From the NCBI RefSeq assembly GCF_003667275.1, contig NZ_RCNV01000005.1:1-64000 (forward strand): a stretch of 64,000 nucleotides of DNA, written 5' to 3'. The notes under the pieces are model-generated. The model did no database searches and had not been told where the DNA came from. It worked only from the letters and a program-made list of their open reading frames with translations. The position numbers were made by a program, and so were the translations under genes. Numbering within the stretch: position 1 is the stretch's first letter; every line of letters starts with the position of its first letter. Source of the DNA: Mesonia aquimarina (GTDB taxonomy: Bacteria > Bacteroidota > Bacteroidia > Flavobacteriales > Flavobacteriaceae). This document shows, in pieces, positions 56,265-64,000 of the stretch.

Positions 56265-56349
56265 TTTTACAATTTTTAACTACAAAAATACAAAGTTAAC
56301 CAGCTTTCATGTGCTATATTTTAATTAATTTGCAAGAAAACTCTTGGCT

Positions 56350-57009
56350 ATGAATATACAAACCTATATAATTAATGATGTTGAAATTCAGCCTGTAAAA
56401 AATACGGTAAAAGAGCTTCAAAAGCTTTTTAATCAACTTACATACAGCCATTTACCAATTGTAAGCGAAGGAGAGTTTATAGGTAGTATATCTGAAAACG
56501 ATATTCGTTGTTTTGAAAATAATAATAAAATTAGTGAATACAAACACGCTATTGAGGTTTTTTATGTACACGAAAATGATAACTGGCTAGATATTCTTGA
56601 AAAGTTTGCACGATACAATAGCAATATTATGCCGGTTTTAGAGGAAGGAAATAACAAATACCTAGGCTATTTAGAGCTAAACGATGTGATTTCCATTTTT
56701 AATGAAACCCCTTTTTTAAGCGAAGCCGGCTCTATTTTAGTTATTGAAAAAGGCTTTAAAGATTATTCGTTTAGTGAAATAAGCCAAATTGTAGAATCTA
56801 ATGAAGCTAAAATTTTAGGTCTTTTTATTAGTGAATTAGAAAATGATGTTGCTCAAATAACTATAAAAATCGGGTTATCCAGTATTAATGAAGTTATTCA
56901 ATCGTTTAGAAGATACAATTACAAAGTGCTGAGCACTCACCAAGAAGACGCTTTTTTAAAGAATTTAAAAGATAGATCTGACTATCTAAATAAATACCTG
57001 AATATTTAA
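56350..57009 (+). CDS. CBS-domain protein
   Basis: 219 aa from ATG 56350 (MNIQTYIINDVEIQ). A TTG six bases upstream is an unlikely start. Two CBS motifs are seen (TYSHLPIVSEGEFIGSISENDIR and YNSNIMPVLEEGNNKYLGYLELNDVIS), followed by an ACT-like C-terminal segment (LVIEKGFKDYSFSEISQIVESN). CBS pairs bind adenine nucleotides. It lies two bases before nadK on the same strand, so a nucleotide-sensing link to NAD kinase is plausible. Confidence 0.88.
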   Translation: MNIQTYIINDVEIQPVKNTVKELQKLFNQLTYSHLPIVSEGEFIGSISENDIRCFENNNKISEYKHAIEVFYVHENDNWLDILEKFARYNSNIMPVLEEGNNKYLGYLELNDVISIFNETPFLSEAGSILVIEKGFKDYSFSEISQIVESNEAKILGLFISELENDVAQITIKIGLSSINEVIQSFRRYNYKVLSTHQEDAFLKNLKDRSDYLNKYLNI

Positions 57010-57011
57010 AT

Positions 57012-57896
57012 ATGAAAGTAGGCATTTACGGACAATTTTACCACGAAAATTCCGGGAAGTACATTCAAGAACTGTTAGATCTATTAGAAGAGCAAAACAT
57101 AGAAGTTCGTATTGAAGAAGAATTTTTAGAGATCATTCATCAAAAAGAAGAGATCAAAAAAGAATATAACGAATTTTCTACTTTTAAAGAATTAGACAAT
57201 AGTTACGACCTGTTTTTTAGCATTGGTGGAGATGGCACTATTCTAAAAAGTATTAACTACATTAAAAGTTTAGACATTCCTATTGTAGGTATTAACACCG
57301 GAAGATTGGGTTTTCTAGCCACGATCCAAAAAGAAGAAATTAGTCAAACCATAAATTCTATTCTTCAAAAAAAATACAGCATCTCCAGAAGAAGTTTGTT
57401 AGAAATTGCAACATCCCCAAAAAACGAAAGTCTTTCTGATATCAATTTCGCTTTAAATGAAATTGCCATAAGTCGGAAAAACACAACCTCTATGATAACC
57501 ATACAAACTTGGCTAGACGGAAAATACCTTAATGCATATTGGGCAGACGGCCTCATTGTTTCTACCCCAACCGGATCTACCGGTTATTCTCTCAGTTGCG
57601 GCGGACCGATCATTAACCCAAAAACAAATGCTTTAGCAATTACACCCATTGCCCCGCACAACCTTAACGCAAGACCATTGATTATTCCAGATGATATAGA
57701 AATTGATCTAAAAGTTTCAGGTAGAGAAGAAGATTATTTGGTTTCTTTAGATTCGCGTATTACTAGCTTAAGCAAAAACACAAAAATTACTATTAAAAAA
57801 GCACCCTTTTCCATAGGACTTGTTTTACTTCACGAAGATAGTTTTATCAAAACCCTCCGCAAAAAATTACTCTGGGGTGAAGATAAACGCAATTAA
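57012..57896 (+). CDS. nadK: NAD kinase
   Basis: 294 aa. The GGDGT motif (SIGGDGTILKSI) holds the nucleotide phosphate; NTGRLGFLA, NEIAISR, and TGSTGYSLSCGGPI are further signatures. It phosphorylates NAD to NADP with ATP or polyphosphate. It follows the CBS-domain gene by two bases and is part of the same transcription unit. Confidence 0.96.
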   Translation: MKVGIYGQFYHENSGKYIQELLDLLEEQNIEVRIEEEFLEIIHQKEEIKKEYNEFSTFKELDNSYDLFFSIGGDGTILKSINYIKSLDIPIVGINTGRLGFLATIQKEEISQTINSILQKKYSISRRSLLEIATSPKNESLSDINFALNEIAISRKNTTSMITIQTWLDGKYLNAYWADGLIVSTPTGSTGYSLSCGGPIINPKTNALAITPIAPHNLNARPLIIPDDIEIDLKVSGREEDYLVSLDSRITSLSKNTKITIKKAPFSIGLVLLHEDSFIKTLRKKLLWGEDKRN

Positions 57897-57976
57897 AAAC
57901 AATAAAAATCAGGGAATTTTGTTTACCATACCGAATACAAATCTTTATTAAATTAAGTTAGAGAAAACTTAATTCA

Positions 57977-57984
57977 TATATTTG
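57977..57984 (+). promoter_or_regulatory. Possible -7 box upstream of the DUF6089 gene
   Basis: TATATTTG fits the TAnnTTTG -7 consensus 17 bp before the ATG. The -33 position has only TTAAG, so it is tentative. It would drive the DUF6089-uppS-bamA run. Confidence 0.35.
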
Positions 57985-58001
57985 CAAACTTTTGAAAATC
58001 T

Positions 58002-58694
58002 ATGAAGTATTTAACGGTAGTCATAATGATGCTTTTTTTTACAAGCCAACTACAATCACAAACTTATGAAATTGGGGCTTACCTTGGTGGCGCTAATTTT
58101 ATAGGCGATGTTGGCTCAACAAATTACATCAACCCAAACTCTTTGGCTTTTGGAGGGATTTTTAAATGGAATAGAAGTAAACGACATTCCTTTAGATTAA
58201 GCGTTATTCATGCTGATTTAGAAGCAGATGATGCAAATGCAAATGATGGAAGACGAAAAGCACGAGGCTACTCATTTAACAATAGCATCACCGAAGCTTC
58301 CTTAGGAATTGAATATACTTTTTGGGAGTGGAATTTACATGACTTTAAAAGTCAAGTAAGTCCATATTTGTACACCGGGTTAACCGGAATAAAATATGAC
58401 GATTTTTATTTAAATGCCAGAGATGTACTAACTAGAAACGATTCCCGCATCAATATGGCTATTCCTATGGTAATTGGTATAAAAGGAACTTTAGATACCC
58501 ATTGGGTACTTGCCCTAGAAGTTGGTGCTCGTTATACATTTACCGATAATATTGACGGAAGTACTCCCAAAGAATTTGATGGCGGACAAAATTTACCGAG
58601 CTTTGGAAACCCAAATACAAACGATTGGTATATGTTTACCGGCATTACCTTAACGTATACGTTTGGTCGTAAACCTTGTTATTGTAGTTTTTAA
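58002..58694 (+). CDS. DUF6089 family outer-membrane beta-barrel protein
   Basis: 230 aa, signal peptide (MKYLTVVIMMLFFTSQLQSQ). YEIGAYLGGANFIGDVG is the family's N-terminal hallmark; strands such as GGIFKWNRSKRHSFRLSVIH, GIEYTFWEW and WYMFTGITLTYTFGRKPCYC fit a small barrel. It stands at the head of an envelope operon: its stop overlaps uppS by one base. Function unknown; the position beside bamA is conserved in relatives, to my knowledge. Confidence 0.85.
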   Translation: MKYLTVVIMMLFFTSQLQSQTYEIGAYLGGANFIGDVGSTNYINPNSLAFGGIFKWNRSKRHSFRLSVIHADLEADDANANDGRRKARGYSFNNSITEASLGIEYTFWEWNLHDFKSQVSPYLYTGLTGIKYDDFYLNARDVLTRNDSRINMAIPMVIGIKGTLDTHWVLALEVGARYTFTDNIDGSTPKEFDGGQNLPSFGNPNTNDWYMFTGITLTYTFGRKPCYCSF

Positions 58695-59434
58695 TGGATT
58701 TCACAAAACAACTAAATACCGACAAACTCCCTAAGCATATTGCCATTATAATGGACGGTAATGGACGTTGGGCTAAAAAACAAGGTTTATTACGAATGGC
58801 TGGACACCAAGAAGGAACTACAGCGGTTAGAGAGACAGTAGAAGCTTGTGCCAAAATCGGTATTAAAAATTTAACCCTCTATGCATTTTCTACTGAAAAT
58901 TGGAACAGACCCAAAATTGAGGTAAGAACTTTAATGAAGTTATTGGTTTCTTCCTTAAAAAAGGAAATAAAAACCTTAATGAACAATAACATTAAGCTCA
59001 ATGCAATTGGATGTCTAAAAAATTTGCCCGAAAAAGCTCAAAAAGAATTACAGGAAGTTATTTCAAAAACCTCCGAGAATAATCATATGACTTTAACCTT
59101 AGCCTTAAGCTATGGCTCTAGAGAAGAATTAATAAACTGTTTTCAGGAAATTAATAAAGCTATACAAGATAAAGAAATCACAGTAGAGCAAATTGACGAA
59201 AACACGATACAAAAACATTTGTATACAAAAAATCTACCCGATGTAGATTTATTAATAAGAACAAGTGGCGAACAACGCATAAGTAATTTTTTGCTTTGGC
59301 AAATTGCTTATGCCGAATTATATTTCACCCAAACTTTATGGCCCGATTTTAGAAAAGAAGATTTAGTAGAAGCCATAGTAAATTATCAAAACAGAGAACG
59401 ACGATTTGGAAAAACAAGTGAGCAACTCAGTTAA
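58694..59434 (+). CDS. uppS: Isoprenyl transferase (undecaprenyl pyrophosphate synthase)
   Basis: 246 aa. LPKHIAIIMDGNGRWAKKQG (Asp of DGNGRWA), GHQEGTTAVRETVEAC, LTLYAFSTENWNRP, and DLLIRTSGEQRISNFLLWQIAYAELYFT are the UPPS motifs. It makes the C55 carrier lipid for peptidoglycan and LPS synthesis. It overlaps DUF6089 by one base and precedes bamA by seven bases. Confidence 0.97.
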   Translation: MDFTKQLNTDKLPKHIAIIMDGNGRWAKKQGLLRMAGHQEGTTAVRETVEACAKIGIKNLTLYAFSTENWNRPKIEVRTLMKLLVSSLKKEIKTLMNNNIKLNAIGCLKNLPEKAQKELQEVISKTSENNHMTLTLALSYGSREELINCFQEINKAIQDKEITVEQIDENTIQKHLYTKNLPDVDLLIRTSGEQRISNFLLWQIAYAELYFTQTLWPDFRKEDLVEAIVNYQNRERRFGKTSEQLS

Positions 59435-59441
59435 CGCATTG

Positions 59442-62018
59442 ATGACTAAAAAAATACTTACACTTTTTATAGGTTTCTTTGCTTTCAGCCAATTAATATC
59501 GGCGCAAGAAGACATCCCGCTTGCTAACGGAAAGCAATATACTGTTGGTGAAATAACGGTTACAGGAGATACCAATTATAACGAAAAAACTGTTATTGCA
59601 TTTACCGGTCTGCGTAAAGGTGAAAAAATCTATATCCCGGGTGATAGAATCAGTAATGTCATAAAAAAACTATGGGATTTAGGACTTTTTAGTGATATTA
59701 ATTTATACGTAACCAGCATAGAAGGTGACACGGCAAATCTAGAACTAGAAATTCAAGAAGTCCCAGAACTCCGCGAAGTTAAGATCACGGGAAATCGTAA
59801 AAAGAAACACAAATCTAAATTTATTAAAGATTATGATTTAGAACCGGGATCTAAAGTAACAGAAAACTTAGTTGCCACAACCCGTAATAAAATTAAAGAG
59901 TTTTATGCCTCAGAAGGCTATCTAAACACGAATGTTCTCATAAATACCAGGCCTGTAAAAGATACTGTCGAAGGTCGCGATAAGCGCTTAGTAGATATGA
60001 ATGTTCGCATTAATTTAGGCGAAAAAGTAAAAATTAGTGATATTACTATTGAAGGGAATACGGTTTTTAATGATGCAAAGGTAAGACGCCAAATGTCTAC
60101 CAAACAAAAGAGTTTTTTCCGTTTTTGGAAACGCTCTAAATTCATTGAAGAAGATTACGAAGAGGATAAAAAAGAAATCATTAGTGAATATAAAACCGAA
60201 GGTTTCCGTGACGCCAGAATTGTTTCAGATTCAATTATTAAAAAAGATAATGAAACTATTGCTATTAATTTAAAAGTAGAAGAAGGTGATAAATATTACT
60301 TTGGTGATATTTCTTTCCTAGGAAACAGTGTTTATACCGATAGACAGCTAAAACAGGTTCTACAAATTTCTAAGGGTGATACCTACAACGGAACTTTATT
60401 AGAAAAAAGAATTGCAGATCAAACGCGTCCAGATGCTAACGATTTGACTAATCTTTATCAAAATAATGGTTATTTATTCTCGCAAATAAACGCCGTAGAA
60501 ACAAAAGTTTACAATGATACTATCGATTTCGAAATACGTATTCGAGAAGGAAAGGTTGCTTATTTCGACAAAATTGTAGTAAAAGGAAACGATAAAACTA
60601 ACGACCACGTTATTTATCGTAACCTAAGAACAAGACCAGGAGAGCGTTACAGTAAACAAGAAGTTGTACGATCGGTTAGAGAATTAGGACAACTCGGTTT
60701 TTTTGATGCGCAAAAATTATCTCCAGAGTTTAAAAATGTTAATCCAAACGACGGGACTTTAGATCTAGAGTATACTGTGAAAGAAAGCGGTGCCAGCCAA
60801 ATTGAACTACAAGGAGGTTACGGTGGCGGTGGCTTTGTTGGTACTTTAGGACTTTCGTTTAACAACTTTTCCTTAAAAGGAATTTTTGATAAAGATGCTT
60901 ATAAACCTTTACCGATGGGCGATGGACAAACCGTTTCTATTCGTGCACAAGCAGCAAGTTTTTATCAAACCTATAGTTTATCCTTTTCTGAACCTTGGTT
61001 AGGTGGAAAAAAACCGATTAGGTTAACAACATCTTTCTCGCATACAGTACAATATTTCTATGATTCTTTTGAACGAGAAGCAGACCGCGATCGTAAATTT
61101 TTAATTACCGGAGGTTCTGTTGGTCTAGCAAAGCGTTTAACAGTACCTGATGATTATTTTACACTTTCTACCGCTTTAAGTTTTCAACATTATAACTTAA
61201 ATAATTATGATATTGGCTTATTTAACTTCCCTGATGGTTATGCAAATAATTTCGCTATAACGGTCGGCTTAACAAGAGATAATACACATACTAATCCTAT
61301 TTATCCGGTAGGAGGATCTAAATTTAGCATAACTGCAAAATTCACCCCACCTTACTCGGTTTGGAATGGTGTAGATTATGCAAATTTAGAAAATGATCCT
61401 GCTTATCAGACCAATGGAGAGGCAGATTTAGCCAAAATTGATCAAGAACGTTTTAAATGGTTAGAATACTATAAAATTAAATTTAAAGGAGATTGGTACA
61501 ATAAAATTGTAGGAGATTTAGTTTTACGTGCAAATGTTGAATACGGATTTTTAGGAGCTTATAATAACGATCGTGGAGTTCCTCCTTTTGAGCGTTTTTA
61601 TTTAGGGGGTGATGGCTTAGGAGGTTACAGTTTAGATGGTAGAGAAACTATCCGTTTAAGAGGTTATCCAAATCAATCCTTAACACCAATAGATAGAGAT
61701 CCTACAAGTGGAGCCACTAGAAATGACGGAGCAACTATCTACAATAAATATTCATTAGAATTGCGTTATCCTATTACGTTAAACCCATCAGCTTCTATTT
61801 ACGGACTTACGTTTGCTGAAGCAGGAGCATCGTATGACAGCTTTAAAGATTTTAATCCATTTCAATTAAATCGTTCAGCTGGATTTGGAGTTCGTATATT
61901 TATGCCCGCATTTGGTTTGTTAGGAATTGACTTCGGTTATGGGTTTGATCCTATTCCGGGAACCAATACCGGACCAAATGGTTGGGAGACACATTTTATT
62001 ATAGGTCAACAATTTTAA
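59442..62018 (+). CDS. bamA: Outer-membrane assembly factor BamA
   Basis: 858 aa from ATG 59442 (MTKKILTLFIGFFAFSQLISAQ); an upstream in-frame TTG inside uppS is not credible. N-terminal POTRA repeats (YTVGEITVTGDTNYNEKTVIAFTGLRKGE, VKISDITIEGNTVFND, YFGDISFLGNSVYTDRQL and others) lead to a C-terminal barrel, with RLRGYPNQS as the lid-lock-type motif and the C-terminal FIIGQQF. It folds and inserts outer-membrane proteins. The insert region before the barrel end is normal for the family. Confidence 0.96.
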   Translation: MTKKILTLFIGFFAFSQLISAQEDIPLANGKQYTVGEITVTGDTNYNEKTVIAFTGLRKGEKIYIPGDRISNVIKKLWDLGLFSDINLYVTSIEGDTANLELEIQEVPELREVKITGNRKKKHKSKFIKDYDLEPGSKVTENLVATTRNKIKEFYASEGYLNTNVLINTRPVKDTVEGRDKRLVDMNVRINLGEKVKISDITIEGNTVFNDAKVRRQMSTKQKSFFRFWKRSKFIEEDYEEDKKEIISEYKTEGFRDARIVSDSIIKKDNETIAINLKVEEGDKYYFGDISFLGNSVYTDRQLKQVLQISKGDTYNGTLLEKRIADQTRPDANDLTNLYQNNGYLFSQINAVETKVYNDTIDFEIRIREGKVAYFDKIVVKGNDKTNDHVIYRNLRTRPGERYSKQEVVRSVRELGQLGFFDAQKLSPEFKNVNPNDGTLDLEYTVKESGASQIELQGGYGGGGFVGTLGLSFNNFSLKGIFDKDAYKPLPMGDGQTVSIRAQAASFYQTYSLSFSEPWLGGKKPIRLTTSFSHTVQYFYDSFEREADRDRKFLITGGSVGLAKRLTVPDDYFTLSTALSFQHYNLNNYDIGLFNFPDGYANNFAITVGLTRDNTHTNPIYPVGGSKFSITAKFTPPYSVWNGVDYANLENDPAYQTNGEADLAKIDQERFKWLEYYKIKFKGDWYNKIVGDLVLRANVEYGFLGAYNNDRGVPPFERFYLGGDGLGGYSLDGRETIRLRGYPNQSLTPIDRDPTSGATRNDGATIYNKYSLELRYPITLNPSASIYGLTFAEAGASYDSFKDFNPFQLNRSAGFGVRIFMPAFGLLGIDFGYGFDPIPGTNTGPNGWETHFIIGQQF

Positions 62019-62023
62019 TTAAA

Positions 62024-62041
62024 TTGGCACGATATTTTCTA
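62024..62041 (+). promoter_or_regulatory. Sigma-54-like element upstream of the first OmpH gene
   Basis: TTGGCACGATATTTTCTA matches the -24 half TTGGCACG exactly and the -12 half with one mismatch (TTTCT for TTGCW). It begins six bases after the bamA stop and 16 bp before the start codon of the OmpH gene. Confidence 0.45.
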
Positions 62042-62056
62042 CAAATCTATTAAGTG

Positions 62057-62884
62057 ATGAAAAAAAAGGTTTTAATATTAATTATACTAGCAGTTTCAAG
62101 CATTCAGCTTCAAGCACAACGAGGCTTAAAAATTGGCTATGTAGATATGGATTATATTTTAGATAACGTTCCTGAATACCAACAAGCCTCACAACAATTA
62201 ACAGGTAGAGTTCAAAAATGGAAATCCGAAATTGAAGCCAAGAAAAAAACAGTGGAAGACATGAAGCAAAACTTAGAAAATGAGCGCGCTTTATTAACCA
62301 AAGAACTGATTGAAGAAAGAAAAGAAGAAATAGCATACGAAGAAGAACAAATTGTAAAATATCAACAAGAAAAATTTGGTCCGCAAGGAGCTTTAATCAC
62401 TCAAAAAAGACAATTAGTTCAACCTGTACAAGATCAAGTTTTTAATGCGATACAAGAAATTGGCACAACTCGTGAATATGATTTTATTTATGAAAATTCT
62501 GCTGATGCATTAATGCTTTTTTCTGCAAAGCGTCACGATATAAGCGACCAGGTTTTAGCTATGATTAATCGATCTTCAAGAAAATTAGAACGCGAAGAAA
62601 GTCGATCTGAAGAAGGTGAGGTAGAAAATGCAACACCAGAACGCTACAAATCAGTAAAGCAAGCAAAAGAAGATAAGATTGAAGAAGCCACAAGAGAGCG
62701 AGAAAAACAGGCCATAATAGATGAACGAGAAGCACAAATGAATGAGAGACAACGCGAACGAGATTCTATTAGAGAAGCCAAAAGAAAAGAATACGAAGAG
62801 CGCCGCCAGCGTATGTTAGAAGAACGAGAACGGAGAAGGGATTCTATAGAAAAAGCAAGAGAAGCACCACGTAATAATAACTAA
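62057..62884 (+). CDS. OmpH/Skp family chaperone with long charged tail
   Basis: 275 aa from ATG 62057 (MKKKVLILIILAVSSIQLQAQ); a GTG three bases upstream is also in frame. The first 175 residues have the Skp pattern (LKIGYVDMDYILDNVPEYQ, coiled coil, ALITQKRQLVQPVQDQVFNAI). Residues from about 175 on form an extra Arg/Glu-rich helical tail (RERDSIREAKRKEYEERRQR type). Skp holds unfolded outer-membrane proteins in the periplasm and hands them to BamA, encoded just upstream. Confidence 0.92.
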   Translation: MKKKVLILIILAVSSIQLQAQRGLKIGYVDMDYILDNVPEYQQASQQLTGRVQKWKSEIEAKKKTVEDMKQNLENERALLTKELIEERKEEIAYEEEQIVKYQQEKFGPQGALITQKRQLVQPVQDQVFNAIQEIGTTREYDFIYENSADALMLFSAKRHDISDQVLAMINRSSRKLEREESRSEEGEVENATPERYKSVKQAKEDKIEEATREREKQAIIDEREAQMNERQRERDSIREAKRKEYEERRQRMLEERERRRDSIEKAREAPRNNN

Positions 62885-62929
62885 ACATAAATAATCAAAC
62901 AATTAATAACACAAATTAATTCAACACAA

Positions 62930-63439
62930 ATGAAACAATTCAGAACATTTTTAATAGCCGTATCATTTATTTTTGCAGGACTTGCAACTCAAGCACAAGA
63001 TTCTAAAGTAGCACACATTGCCACTCAAGAATTAATCGAATCTATGCCAGGCTACCAAGCAGCAATGACACAGTTAGAAAAATTACAAAACACGTATAGA
63101 AGTGATATAGATGACCTTTTAAAAGAAGCTCAAAATAAAAACAAAAAATATCAAGCAGAAGCAGCTCAAAAAACAGAAGAGGAAAATGCTGAGCGTGCTA
63201 GAGAATTGCAAACAACACAGCAAAAAATAATGCAGTATCGCCAAACGGCACAAGAAGATCTTCAGAAAAAAGAAACTGAATTATTGCGTCCTGTGTACGA
63301 GAAAGCACGTACAGCGATTCAAAAAGTTGCACGTGATAAAGGATTTAATTATGTATTAGATTCTACTACAGGAACAGGGGTTTTACTAGCAGACGGTTAC
63401 AACCTAATGCCTGACGTTAAAAAAGAATTAGGAATTTAA
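62930..63439 (+). CDS. OmpH/Skp family chaperone, second copy
   Basis: 169 aa, the standard family length. Signal peptide ending LATQAQ, then VAHIATQELIESMPGYQAAMTQLEKLQ, coiled coil, TELLRPVYEKARTAIQKVARDKGFNYVLDSTTG. It follows the longer paralogue by 45 bp; the pair next to bamA suggests division of labour among client proteins. A terminator lies 25 bp after the stop. Confidence 0.95.
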   Translation: MKQFRTFLIAVSFIFAGLATQAQDSKVAHIATQELIESMPGYQAAMTQLEKLQNTYRSDIDDLLKEAQNKNKKYQAEAAQKTEEENAERARELQTTQQKIMQYRQTAQEDLQKKETELLRPVYEKARTAIQKVARDKGFNYVLDSTTGTGVLLADGYNLMPDVKKELGI

Positions 63440-63463
63440 TAGCCTAAATTTCTTACATATATT

Positions 63464-63498
63464 AAAGCACTTCTTATTTTTACAGAAGTGCTTTTTTT
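63464..63498 (+). terminator. Terminator after the second OmpH gene
   Basis: AAAGCACTTCT-tatttttac-AGAAGTGCTTT followed by TTTTAT. A perfect 11-bp stem ends the bamA-ompH run before murI. Confidence 0.9.
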
Positions 63499-63518
63499 AT
63501 GGAATAAATTTTAAAGAA

Positions 63519-64000
63519 ATGAATAAAGAAAATCCAATTGGCATATTTGATTCCGGTGTGGGTGGCACATCGATTTTTAAAGAGATACACAAACTTTTAC
63601 CGCAAGAGAATATAATCTATCTAGCTGACAGTAAAAACGCTCCCTATGGCTATAAAACAAAGCAAGAAATAATTGATTTATGTTTTAAAAATACTGATTT
63701 ACTGTTAAAAAAAGGTTGTAAGATAATTGTAGTTGCCTGCAACACCGCAACAACCAACGCTATTCAAGAAATACGTAGCAACTACAATTTTCCGATAATT
63801 GGTATTGAACCTGCCATTAAACCGGCAGCCTTACACAGTCAAAAAAAGGTAATTGGTATTTTAGCTACAAAAGGAACATTATCTAGTGAACTTTTTTTAG
63901 AAACGGCAGATTTATTTACAAAAGGAATAGAAGTAATTGAAGTAATTGGGAGCGGATTAGTTGAAGCAATTGAAGCTGGCAAGCAAAATGAAGAGAGTAC
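63519..64000 (+). CDS. murI: Glutamate racemase MurI (C-terminus beyond window edge)
   Basis: Partial: it runs off the right edge with about 160 residues visible. PIGIFDSGVGGTSIFKEI, YLADSKNAPYGYK, and VVACNTATTNAI with the first catalytic cysteine (Cys74) are the MurI motifs. The second catalytic cysteine lies beyond the window. It supplies D-glutamate for peptidoglycan. It starts 80 bp after the second OmpH gene, past the terminator. Confidence 0.95.
   Translation, partial: MNKENPIGIFDSGVGGTSIFKEIHKLLPQENIIYLADSKNAPYGYKTKQEIIDLCFKNTDLLLKKGCKIIVVACNTATTNAIQEIRSNYNFPIIGIEPAIKPAALHSQKKVIGILATKGTLSSELFLETADLFTKGIEVIEVIGSGLVEAIEAGKQNEES

Noticed and set aside
59406-59441. Upstream TTG start for bamA
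   Set aside because: It would place the start inside uppS and before the signal peptide; ATG 59442 gives a normal signal peptide.

Overview
The window looks like a chromosomal segment of a gliding-type member of the Flavobacteriaceae (Bacteroidota). The evidence is low GC, a complete gldK-gldL-gldM-gldN block (type IX secretion/gliding motor), T9SS cargo proteins with type A and type B C-terminal sorting domains, PorP/SprF-like and PorE-like proteins, an HU-related protein of the Bacteroidota type, and promoters of the TTG-N20-TAnnTTTG form. I cannot fix the genus from sequence alone. One RNA gene is visible, an initiator tRNA-Met. I see no insertion sequence, prophage, CRISPR array or integron.

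Layout. (1) Positions 1-11777, all on the minus strand, form an accessory T9SS surface-protein region. It holds a very large repeat-containing cargo protein cut by the left window edge, a small DUF551-like protein, a PorE-like OmpA protein, a PorP/SprF-like outer-membrane protein, a second type B cargo protein and a type A cargo protein. Spacers here are long and packed with palindromic and TTAGC-type repeats that I did not see in the spacers of the rest of the window. (2) 12293-15543 holds two tandem paralogous membrane regulators (TPR, one membrane helix, coiled coil, DNA-binding HTH). (3) 15955-20620 is a loose region: an HU-related protein with a duplicated 3' tail, about 1 kb of non-coding DNA, tRNA-fMet, a glycosyltransferase, an AraC-type regulator and three small proteins, two of them below 60 residues. 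(4) 20631-26285 is a tripartite RND efflux operon (adaptor, pump, TolC), followed by an ABC-F ATPase, a DUF983 protein and an FAD-dependent oxidoreductase. (5) 29847-38291 runs topA, a degenerate arginase-fold protein, gldK, gldL, gldM, gldN on the minus strand. (6) 39331-45965 on the plus strand carries miaB, a sigma-54 activator, lptE, a TPR protein, secG, groES and groEL. (7) 46045-56264 on the minus strand carries a MuiA-family protein, the tig-clpP-clpX protein-quality block, a holin-like membrane protein, an SGNH lipoprotein with a FadL-type porin, an alpha/beta hydrolase and pdxJ. (8) 56350 to the right edge on the plus strand is an envelope block: CBS protein, nadK, DUF6089, uppS, bamA, two OmpH/Skp chaperones and the start of murI.

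Taken together, much of the window serves the cell envelope: outer-membrane protein assembly (BamA, Skp/OmpH), LPS export (LptE), protein export (SecG), the T9SS core (GldKLMN) and T9SS cargo with its accessory outer-membrane partners. The most unusual parts are the repeat-laden spacers of the cargo cluster, an apparent in-frame palindromic insertion in a cargo signal peptide, the arginase-fold protein lacking its metal ligands next to gldK, and sigma-54-like elements before groES and ompH close to a sigma-54 activator gene. No wholly new system is convincingly visible; the cargo/PorP/PorE cassette with its three-hairpin spacer is the best candidate for something undescribed.
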